Source: Persicimonas caeni (lineage in GTDB: Bacteria > Myxococcota_A > Bradymonadia > Bradymonadales > Bradymonadaceae). From it: 64,000 bases of DNA. The translations under genes and the position numbers were made by a program. The stretch covers positions 1,054,001 through 1,118,000 of the forward strand of contig NZ_CP041186.1 in assembly GCF_006517175.1 (NCBI RefSeq). Reading direction: 5' to 3'. The number at the start of each line of letters is the position of its first letter. Position 1 is the first letter of the stretch. The notes under the pieces are model-generated. The model was given only the letters and a program-made list of their open reading frames with translations, was not told where the DNA came from and did no database searches. Of this stretch, positions 53,018-61,200 are shown in pieces.

Positions 53018-54409
53018 TCACAGCCCCAGCATGAGCACCGCGATCGCCAAGAAGATCCACACCCCGAGCACGTCGATCGCGGTGATCACCAGTGGCCCAC
53101 TGGCGGTGGCCGGGTCGAGGTTCATCTTCTTGAATAGAATCGGCACCACCGAGCCCAAAGTCGCCGCCACACTCATCGCCGCGAGCAGTGACGCGGCGAT
53201 TGTGCCGGCAAAGATCAACGGGCTCGCCGAATCATAGGTATCCTGTTGCCAAAACAAGGTGCCGGCAATCGCCGCTACGAGCACGCCGTAAGAAACGCCC
53301 AGGAGCGTCCCCACCACGAGCTCTTTGAGCACCACTCGTCCCAGCTCGACAAAGTCGTACTTTCCCAGCGAGAGCCCTCGCGTGACGATGGCCGATGACT
53401 GGGTCCCAATATTGCCCGCCATGCCAATCATCACCGGGATAAAGGCCGCCAGCGGGATCATCTCTCGCAGCGCATGGCTGTAGTCGAAGACCACCAGCAT
53501 CGCCAAGATCCCCCCCAGAAAGCTCGGGAAGAGCCACGGCCAGCGCGTGCGAAAACTAAAGAGGACCGAGTTGTAGCGGCTGACGTCCTCTTGACCGGCG
53601 CCGGCCATCAGGAGCATGTCCTCGGTCGCCTCCGAGCGGATGACGTCGATGATGTCATCGACCGTGACGATGCCCACCAGCCGGTTATTGTCGTCGACGA
53701 CGGGCAGTGCCACCAGGTTGTAGCGCGCGATGAGGCGGGCGACCTCTTCCTGATCGGTGTCCACACGCACCCGGATGACGTCCGGGATCATGAACTCCTT
53801 GAGGGGACGGTTCCGCTCGGCGCGCACGAGCTCACGCAAGCTGGCCACGCCGACGAGCGTGTCGTGCTCGCTGACGACGTACAGGTAGAAGACGACCTCG
53901 GCCTCGCCGGCCTCCTTCTGGAGCTGTTCGAGCGCCTCTTGGGCCGTCGTATTCTGCTCGAGCGCGAAGTAGTCGGTCGACATGAGCCCGCCGGCCGACT
54001 CGGGGTCGAAGGCCAACAGCGATTCGGTCTCGGCCTGAGACTCGGTGCGCATCATCGCCACGATCTTGTCGCGGCGCTCCTCGTCGCGCACCAAATCGAG
54101 GGTGTCGGCGGTATCATCGGGCGGCATGACCTCGAGGATGTCGACCAGCTTGCGATCCTCGACTTCCTCGAGAAACCGGACGAGGATACCCGGCTCGAGT
54201 TCGCTCAGCACTTCGGCGGCGCGTTCCCGATCGGTGTGCTCGATCACTCGGAAGAAACTCTGACGCTGCTCGGGTGTAAGTGAGCTAAAAGTGTAGGCGA
54301 GATCGGCCGGATGGGTTCGGCTGATGATCTTTTGGAGCTGAGCGGTGGCGTTTCGCCGCAGGAGCTTGGCCACCGACGTCGTCAGAACCTTGTTCGACTC
54401 GCGTTTCAT
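53018..54409 (-). CDS. mgtE: MgtE, magnesium transporter
   Basis: 463 aa from ATG 54409 (a TTG four codons upstream is less likely). The N domain of helical repeats (about 10-125) is followed by two CBS domains (about 130-255; VVSEHDTLVGVASLREL and VVDDNNRLVGIVTVDDIIDVI), which bind Mg2+ and close the channel. The membrane part has five helices, with the pore signature PVMIGMAGNIGTQSSAIVTRGL and the DPATASGPLVITAIDV block with its conserved Asp residues. The length and order match MgtE. It mediates Mg2+ uptake at the inner membrane. Confidence 0.95.
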   Translation of the reverse strand: MKRESNKVLTTSVAKLLRRNATAQLQKIISRTHPADLAYTFSSLTPEQRQSFFRVIEHTDRERAAEVLSELEPGILVRFLEEVEDRKLVDILEVMPPDDTADTLDLVRDEERRDKIVAMMRTESQAETESLLAFDPESAGGLMSTDYFALEQNTTAQEALEQLQKEAGEAEVVFYLYVVSEHDTLVGVASLRELVRAERNRPLKEFMIPDVIRVRVDTDQEEVARLIARYNLVALPVVDDNNRLVGIVTVDDIIDVIRSEATEDMLLMAGAGQEDVSRYNSVLFSFRTRWPWLFPSFLGGILAMLVVFDYSHALREMIPLAAFIPVMIGMAGNIGTQSSAIVTRGLSLGKYDFVELGRVVLKELVVGTLLGVSYGVLVAAIAGTLFWQQDTYDSASPLIFAGTIAASLLAAMSVAATLGSVVPILFKKMNLDPATASGPLVITAIDVLGVWIFLAIAVLMLGL

Positions 54410-54426
54410 AACCGACCACAAACGAC

Positions 54427-54463
54427 ATAAAAAAAGCTGGCGGTCATGGAGACTGCCAGCTTC
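54427..54463 (-). terminator. Rho-independent terminator below the RodZ-like gene
   Basis: An 8-bp stem AAGCTGGC/GCCAGCTT (54434-54441 with 54455-54462) is followed on the minus strand by a run of T (complement of the A run 54429-54435). It separates the RodZ-like gene from mgtE, so the latter has its own transcription start. Confidence 0.75.
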
Positions 54464-54488
54464 TTAACCCTGAGGGATGGCTGCTGCG

Positions 54489-55085
54489 TCAGTGAGCCGT
54501 GGCGCCTGCCTCGCCCTCTTCGGAAGCGCTCGCCGGCTGCTCGAGAGCCCAACGCGTTTCTTCTGCAGCCTGCTCGACCTCCCATTCCGATTCGGTGGCC
54601 GTCGGGAACTGCGCCGGATCCTTCGCCGTCGCGCTCTGGCCGCCGGTGACCAAGTTGAGCACGAAGAACAAGAAGACGAGTACCAACGCAATCGCGACCA
54701 CGTGAGCGGCGCGCACTTTGCGCGTGAAGCTCGACATGTGCGAGCCAAACCCGGCGACTTGTTTCTTGGCTTTGGAGATCGACTTGCGCGCAGCCTCTCG
54801 GCCTTGCGGACCTTCGGGAGCCGGCTGGCTGTAGCGGCCGGTATAACGTTCGAACGCCTGGATGACAGCTTCCGGGTCGAGCTTCAACTCGCGCGAATAA
54901 CTGCGCAGGTGACCACGAACGAATACATCAGCGCTGTATTCGTCATATCTGTCGCCCTCGAGATGAGTGAGCATCGTACGCGGAATACGGGTCATGGCAG
55001 CCACGTCTCCCAGGCTCAGGCCGAGGGATTGACGCGCTTCCTTGAGAATGGCTCCGGGCGACTTCTTGGCTACTTCGCGGCTCAT
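54489..55085 (-). CDS. RodZ-like helix-turn-helix membrane protein
   Basis: 198 aa from ATG 55085. The N-terminal HTH_25 domain (about 10-80: GAILKEARQSLGLSLGDVAAMTRIP, then HLEGDRYDEYSADVFVRGHLRSY) is the RodZ/DUF4115-type cytoplasmic fold. A basic juxtamembrane stretch is followed by one helix (AHVVAIALVLVFLFFVLNLV, about 126-146) and a short acidic tail of about 50 residues. The periplasmic beta domain of classical RodZ is missing, so the protein is a truncated or simplified member. The family links MreB to the membrane; whether this one does is unknown. Confidence 0.78.
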   Translation of the reverse strand: MSREVAKKSPGAILKEARQSLGLSLGDVAAMTRIPRTMLTHLEGDRYDEYSADVFVRGHLRSYSRELKLDPEAVIQAFERYTGRYSQPAPEGPQGREAARKSISKAKKQVAGFGSHMSSFTRKVRAAHVVAIALVLVFLFFVLNLVTGGQSATAKDPAQFPTATESEWEVEQAAEETRWALEQPASASEEGEAGATAH

Positions 55086-55560
55086 ACAGCGTGACGGCGG
55101 CAAATACTAAGGGATTACGGATTTTATGTGATCAGGTCAGCTGCGCGACGACATATCTGGCGCATGATGCCTTGCAGGTCGCGCTCTCGCCGAGCGCGGC
55201 AATTGACCCGATGTTCTGCGTTGAGTCTGGTGGAGGTTCGTCACTGTCAACATTGAACCACACCAGGGTTATCCTGTCAATATTTTCGGGCGTCGTTTGC
55301 AGGATCGCAAACTTTTTTCCGCCCCCCTCTCGCCCGCTGGTATAGGGTGCTCAGGGCACCTTTGTGCGCGCCATATGATCATCGTTAGACCGAGAATGCA
55401 AGCCGTTTTAATGAGATTCTTTGCGCTGGGAGCGACTTCCCCCTAAACTTGACACCCTACAGGGCGGCTGATAGCAATCCCGAGGTCTCTTCATGTTGTT
55501 GATCCGGGGTGCCGTTTAATTCCTGATTGATGTCGAATCAAGCGCCTGCAGGAGATGTTT
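55086..55560 (+). other. 475-bp intergenic region before the outer-membrane protein gene
   Basis: This holds the divergent promoters of the RodZ-like gene and the beta-barrel gene. A TTGACA at 55449-55454 with a weak TAGCAA 17 bp later (55472-55477) is the best promoter guess for the plus strand. A C-rich/T-rich stretch lies at 55312-55330. I see no RNA gene or open frame of note. Confidence 0.4.
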
Positions 55561-57165
55561 ATGCGTTGTTATGTTGTTGCCTCGTCCTTCTGCGCGAGCG
55601 CCCTCGGGTTGCTCCTCGCATCGGCTCCCGCACAGGCCGCAGAGTTCACTGATCTGCTCGATGCGGCGGACGACTTCGACGATTTCCAAGAGGACACCTA
55701 CGATCCGTTCGATTTCCATATCGAACCGTCCTTCCGCTTCGACATTTCGAGCGCGCAGATCACTCGCGAGGCGCCCTGCGTCCCCGATTTGGATCGGTTC
55801 GCCGACGAGCCCGCCGTCTTCAACAACCCCCGTGTGGTTGAAGACGAAGGTCGTTGTTCGGAGCCCTCGATGGTGTTCAACCGCGAGATGCTCTACGAGC
55901 ACACCCGCTCGACGATGGACGTCGAGCTTCGCGCCGGCCTCTACAAGGACCTCGAGCTGCACCTGACGGTTCCCTACGTCATCAACAGTGCCCGCGGCCT
56001 CAAATACGACAACGAATCGAACTTGCCCGGCCAACAGGTCGACGAGACGAATTCCTCGGTCGACCCGTCCAACGCCCGCGTCGAGCAGCGCGCCGGTCAA
56101 GTCTTCGACGACAACATGTCGATCGAAGAGCAGCTGCGCGCCTTCGACCAATACAACGTGTATCGCTTCTTCGACTTGAGCGATGATCATCGCCAGATCG
56201 AGCGATCGGGTTTTGCTGATCCCACCATCGGCATTGCGTGGGCCCCGTTCAACGACCAACGCGACGACACCAAGGCCACGTTGTTGTTCGGCATGGACTA
56301 CACGATGCCGATCGCGCCGGTGAAAGAGGCCGACGACAAGGATGTGGGCGAAGGCAAGCACGTGCTGCACTGGAAGATCGCTTCGTCAAAGCGCTTCGAT
56401 TGGATCGAGCCGTATTTCGGCATTGAGTACTTCCTGCCCATTGCCGCCAGCGACTCGCCCATCCGTAAGGTTGACTCGCAAAATGAGGGCCAAGTGTTCA
56501 CCAACCCGCCCATGCGCGGCGACGTGACCATCGGCACCGAGTTTATCCCCTACCAAAATGACGAGACCGGCGAGCGCTACGCTATCGATCTGCGCTTCAC
56601 GATGGGCTACGTCAGCGAAGGCCGCGATTACACCCCGCTGTACGACCACATGGTCAACAGCGACTGCAACCGGAAGACCGTCGCCGACGTGTTGCCGAAA
56701 TTCGAAAACGGCCAGCTTACCAACCCCGAAGATGTCGCATGTGCATGGATTGTCCAGCGCCCGGGCAACGCCGATCCTAACCCGGTCTACGACCTGGCCT
56801 CGATGAGCCAGGAAGATCGCCAAGAGACACTGTTTCGCACCGACGGGATCATGACCGTCGAAGATTACGGCACCTTCGCGGGCCAGGTTGGCTTCTATCT
56901 ACAGCCCTCGCGCTACTTCCAGCTCAACGCCATCGCACAGCTCAAGCACCGCCAAGAGCACTTTCTGACCAACGCCCGCACCGGACGCGACATCGACAAC
57001 GACGCCGAGGAGACCGACGACGATACCGTCGACCTGACCGGCAGCGACGCACAGTTCGAGCGCAACCCGGTCTACAACCCGACCTACGACTCCTCGGGCA
57101 ATCGGTTCCGCATCCAGGAGTACAACACCTGGTCGTTCATCGTGAACGCGGCGTTGCAGTTCTGA
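55561..57165 (+). CDS. Probable outer-membrane beta-barrel protein
   Basis: 534 aa from ATG 55561, 6 bp after GCAGGAG; an ATG 6 bp earlier abuts that site. The signal peptide ends PAQA before AEF. The mature part starts acidic and then alternates amphipathic strands with long polar loops (IEPSFRFDIS, STMDVELRAGLYKDLELHLTVPY, TLLFGMDYTMPIAP, RYAIDLRFTMGYV, GQVGFYLQPSRYFQLNAIAQL). It ends with a terminal Phe (NAALQF), the outer-membrane insertion signal recognised by BamA. Four Cys in the loops could form disulfides. The specific family is not recognised. Confidence 0.75.
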   Translation: MRCYVVASSFCASALGLLLASAPAQAAEFTDLLDAADDFDDFQEDTYDPFDFHIEPSFRFDISSAQITREAPCVPDLDRFADEPAVFNNPRVVEDEGRCSEPSMVFNREMLYEHTRSTMDVELRAGLYKDLELHLTVPYVINSARGLKYDNESNLPGQQVDETNSSVDPSNARVEQRAGQVFDDNMSIEEQLRAFDQYNVYRFFDLSDDHRQIERSGFADPTIGIAWAPFNDQRDDTKATLLFGMDYTMPIAPVKEADDKDVGEGKHVLHWKIASSKRFDWIEPYFGIEYFLPIAASDSPIRKVDSQNEGQVFTNPPMRGDVTIGTEFIPYQNDETGERYAIDLRFTMGYVSEGRDYTPLYDHMVNSDCNRKTVADVLPKFENGQLTNPEDVACAWIVQRPGNADPNPVYDLASMSQEDRQETLFRTDGIMTVEDYGTFAGQVGFYLQPSRYFQLNAIAQLKHRQEHFLTNARTGRDIDNDAEETDDDTVDLTGSDAQFERNPVYNPTYDSSGNRFRIQEYNTWSFIVNAALQF

Positions 57166-57215
57166 TTGATTCGCGGAGCGGCTGCTTGCTGCCCGCGGAG
57201 CCATCGCCAGTGCAG

Positions 57216-57239
57216 CCCCGGGACTTGTCCCGGGGTTTT
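57216..57239 (+). terminator. Rho-independent terminator of the beta-barrel gene
   Basis: A perfect 8-bp stem CCCCGGGA/TCCCGGGG with the CTTG loop (57216-57235) followed by TTTT, 50 bp after the stop codon. Confidence 0.85.
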
Positions 57240-57257
57240 GATTTTCAACCGCGAAGG

Positions 57258-58106
57258 TTAGTCACCCTTCTTCACCCGCTCAATCCGGTCGTACAGCTCC
57301 GACTTACGCACGTCGAATAGCTCGGCGACGACCTCCTTGATGCCCCTCGGGCGCATCCCCTCCTCCAACAACTCGGCGATCTTGGCGTCGATCTGCGCGT
57401 CGATATCCTCTTCGGCTTCGTTGGGACGCCAGGGCGCCAGCAAGACCACGAACTCCCCATGGATCTCGCGAGCGGCGAGCTCCGCGCATACCTCGGCGAC
57501 CGGTCCACGCATGTACTCTTCGTGCATTTTCGTGAGTTCGCGCGCCGCGCATACCTCGTGGCCCTCGCCGTAGACCGCCCCCACGTCCTCCAGAAGCTCG
57601 ACGACGCGATACGGCGACTCGTAGAGCACCACCGTCACCTCGAGCGCCCTGAGTGCCTCCAGGCGCTCCTTGCGCGCCTTGGTCTTATTCGGAAGGAACC
57701 CTTCGAAGAAAAACCGGTTGGTGGGCAGGCCCGAGCCGCTCAACGCGACCATCGCCGCCACAGGGCCGGGCAGCGCGACGACCTCGTGCCCCTGCGCGGC
57801 GGCCTCACGTACGAGCCGGTAGCCCGGGTCGGAGATGGTCGGCGTGCCGGCGTCACTCGTCAGCACGACTGTCTGTCCGGCGTCGAGCGCACGCAAGAGC
57901 TCGCCTGTGCGCCCGGCCTCGTTGTGCTCGTGATAGCTCACCAACCTGGGCGTCCCATCCTTGCGGGCAATGCCGAAGAGCTCGAGGAGCTTTCCGGTGC
58001 GGCGAGTGTCCTCGCAGGCGATGATATCGGCCGAGGCCAGCGCGTCTTTCTGGCGAGGCGTAGCGTCTTGCAGATTGCCAATGGGTGTCGGGCAAACGAT
58101 GAGCAT
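57258..58106 (-). CDS. rsmI: RsmI, 16S rRNA (cytidine-1402-2'-O)-methyltransferase
   Basis: The 282-aa protein begins MLIVCPTPIGNLQDATPRQK, the start chosen by family alignment; the frame runs 8 codons further upstream. Seen: ACEDTRRTGKLLELFGI, SYHEHNE, LTSDAGTPTISDPGYRLVREA and LPGPVAAMVALSGSGLPTNRFFFEGFLP, which form the tetrapyrrole-methylase fold SAM site. Then come YESPYRVVELLED and REITK-like ARELTKMHEEYMRG. The family methylates C1402 of 16S rRNA with RsmH. The C-terminal extension (about 225-282) includes MRPRGIKEVVAELF, a usual RsmI tail. Confidence 0.95.
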   Translation of the reverse strand: MLIVCPTPIGNLQDATPRQKDALASADIIACEDTRRTGKLLELFGIARKDGTPRLVSYHEHNEAGRTGELLRALDAGQTVVLTSDAGTPTISDPGYRLVREAAAQGHEVVALPGPVAAMVALSGSGLPTNRFFFEGFLPNKTKARKERLEALRALEVTVVLYESPYRVVELLEDVGAVYGEGHEVCAARELTKMHEEYMRGPVAEVCAELAAREIHGEFVVLLAPWRPNEAEEDIDAQIDAKIAELLEEGMRPRGIKEVVAELFDVRKSELYDRIERVKKGD

Positions 58107-58147
58107 GGCAGTTCTCGGTAGGTTTCTCACACAAGGTGGGGCTCTAA

Positions 58148-58179
58148 AGAAAAGGGCGTCCCCGAAAGGACGCCCTTTT
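58148..58179 (-). terminator. Bidirectional terminator below the giant TPR gene
   Basis: An 8-bp GGGCGTCC/GGACGCCC stem (58154-58161 with 58168-58175) is flanked by A-rich and T-rich runs on both sides, 26 bp past the minus-strand stop at 58205. Confidence 0.8.
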
Positions 58180-58204
58180 CGCTTTACTCAGATGCTACGA
58201 GCGA

Positions 58205-61200
58205 TCAGCCGATGGCCAACCCGAGCTTCTGACGGATCTCGAAGTACTCGTCGCTGATGCTGAACAGCACCATCTCACGAATCTTCTCTTTGACCGTCGC
58301 CTTGCCAATCGGGTTGGTGTCGTTCTTGATGCAGCTCGCCGCCTCATTCAGGTCGCCGCTCAAGACCAGACCCATGCGGATGCTGGTGTGCTCGACATGC
58401 GTGAGCCAGGCGGACAGGTTCGGGTTCTTACCCTGGGACAGATACTGCTGCATGTACTTGCGCACCTGCGTAAGCATCTGGGCGGGCATATTCTGCAGCT
58501 CCTTGATGACCTCTGCGCCGGCCTCGCCGAGCTGTTGGCCAATGCCCAAGCTCGGATCGGTCATGTGCATCGTAGCCATGAACAGAAGCTTGAGGTTCTC
58601 AGTCGGGAAGCCGACCGAGCCCAAGTAATGCTCCGGGCGCATCCAGCAAAGCTGCTTACCGATGAGGAAAGCGAGCTCGCGGTCACCCTTGCCCTGCATC
58701 ATGTCCGCGCCGATGACCACCGACGGAGACGGGGCGTTGGCGTTGCGGATACCGAGCGCCTGGTCACGCTTCAGGTAGACCTCGGGGGCGGGGATGAGGT
58801 TCACACGCTGGGCGGCGTACTTGTAGATCTTGCAGAAGAGCATCTGCTGATCCAAATCGAGCTTGTCCTTGCGCGGATGCAGCCCCCACGGCCCCTTCTT
58901 GAGCCGGCGCGAGTAGTAGTCGCGCAGACCCTGGCCCAGAATGCTCATGATGAAGCTGATGAGCATCTCTTGTTCGGGATAGTACAGAAGGCGGTACAGC
59001 TCCTGCTTGAACTGGCCTTTGGCCGCCGGCAGGTTCTGCCCCAGGTACTGGCGGTAGAACTTCTCTTCCTGCTCGTTTGCACTCTGCAGGAAGCTCAGCG
59101 CCGCCGACATGCACCAAGCCGGGTCGTACTTCTTCTGTTGGATATATGCCTTGAACAGCGCACGATAGCTCTCGATGCGGAACGGATCGAGTTGGATGAG
59201 CTCCTTGTGCTGCTCGATGGCGCCGGCCGGATCGCCCGCCTTCTTCTCGTACAGCTCGGCCAAGATGAGACGAAGCTTCTCGTCTTTGGGGTTCAAGCCC
59301 ACGGCAGCCTCGTACGCGCCGATAGCGCTCTTCACGTGGCCCAGGCGGCTTCGGTAGATCTCACCGAGGTTCGTCCACAGCAAGACTTTGATGTTCTCCA
59401 TCTCGCCGTCGTCGTTCTCGGCCACGCGCCGCAGCATGCGACGGTAGGCGCGCTCGAGCTCTTTCCATTCCTTGGCCTGCGTCAGGATGCGGTCGATGGC
59501 TTCGAAAGCCTTGAGCAACTTGACGTCATTATCGAGCGCGGCGTCGAAGTACTGGACCGCCTCCATGGGGTCACCAATCTCGTCACGGAAGATGACGCCG
59601 ACGGTGTAGCTGTACTTGGAGGCACGACCTGCATCGGTCTCGTGCTCGATGAGACGCTGCAGAATCTCGACCGCTTCGACCCACTGTTTGGTCTTGGTGT
59701 AGAGGTCGAGCAGCTTGCGCAGCACGGCCATACTCTCGGGCTCGATGTCGAGCGCCTCGAGGTAGACCATCACCGCACGGTTGCGGTCGCCGATCTTCTG
59801 GGCGAGCAAGTCGCCCATTCGCGTCAGCAGTGCAAAGCGGGCTGCGGGCTCTTCTTCGGCCTGCAGGATCTGTCGCGAATATTCGACGACCTGCTCCCAG
59901 TTCTCCTGCTCCTCGTAGAGCTCCACGAGCGCGTCGAGCACCTCGCGGTTCTGCCCGTCGATCTCGAGTGCCTTGATAAAGTACTCGATGGCGCGACGGT
60001 TCTCTCCGAATCGGCGCCGAATCTTACCGGCGCGGTGATACAGCGTGACGAGCTCGTCAGAGTCGAGCTTGTCGATGTGCTGGAACTCGAGGTTTTCGAA
60101 GACGGTCGCCGCCTTCTCGTAATCCTCGTGCTCGAAGAGCAGGTGGCCCAGACCCTTGAGGGTCTCGTAGTGGTTCGGGTCGTGCTCGTAAGCCTCGCGA
60201 TAATGTTTGAGCGCCTGCTGTCGCTGCTCGAGGCGACGGAAGGTTTGGCCTGCTTGCAGGTGAAGCTCGTGGAGCTTCTCCGGCTCGGCGTCGTTTCCTT
60301 CGTACTCCTCGATGACCAGCTCGAGCAGCGGCACCGCACGCTCCCAGCGCTGCTCGCGCATATACATCGCGATGAGCGGCTCGGCGGCGGCGACGTTGCG
60401 TGCGTTATTCTCGAGCGCAGCCTCGTAGTAGTTGAGCGCGCTGACGCGGTCGTCGACTTTGTCCTCGTACAGCTTGCCGATTTCGGCGAGGTACTCGGCC
60501 TTCTTGTCGAGGTCGCGCGAGGCGTTCTCGGCGGCTTTGAGGGCGCGGATAAGCGGCTGCCAATCGCCCTTTCGCTCGTAGACACGTCGCAGGGCACGGA
60601 CCGCATCGGGGTGGCCGGGAACCAAGTCGAGCGTCGACAGGTAGGCATCCTCGGCGCGGTCGTCGTCGAGGAGCTGCTCCTCGAGAATCTCGCCCATGCG
60701 GCAGTAGATCTCGGCGCGCTCCTCGTTGCTGTCGAGCAAGTCGACCAAGCGCCGGTACGATTCGACCGCCGGCTCGTAGCTGTCGGTCTCTTCCTGCAGA
60801 GTCGCCAACTCGAGGTAGGCTTCGGCCTGATGGGGGTCGAGTTCGACCGACTGCATGAACGCTTCGACCGCTGCGTGCGGGTCTTGGACCTGATCGCGGC
60901 GGGTGCGTGCGAGCTCATTGAGAAGCTCGACCTTCCGCGGACCGTCCTCGATGACCTCGACGTGGCGCTGCAGTGCGTCGACCAGGTCGAACCAACGCTC
61001 CAGGTTGCGGTAGAGGCGCTCGAGGTTCTGGATGGCCGCTTCGTTGTCGTGCTCGACCATCAAGATGTTGTTGTACGCCTCGATGGCGCTCTCCGGGTCT
61101 TCGAACTGATCCTCGTAGACCGCGGCCATCTTGCCGTAGATCGCCACCTGCTCGTCGGGCTCGTGGGTGAGTCCCAGACGCTGCTCGTAGACGTCGAGCA

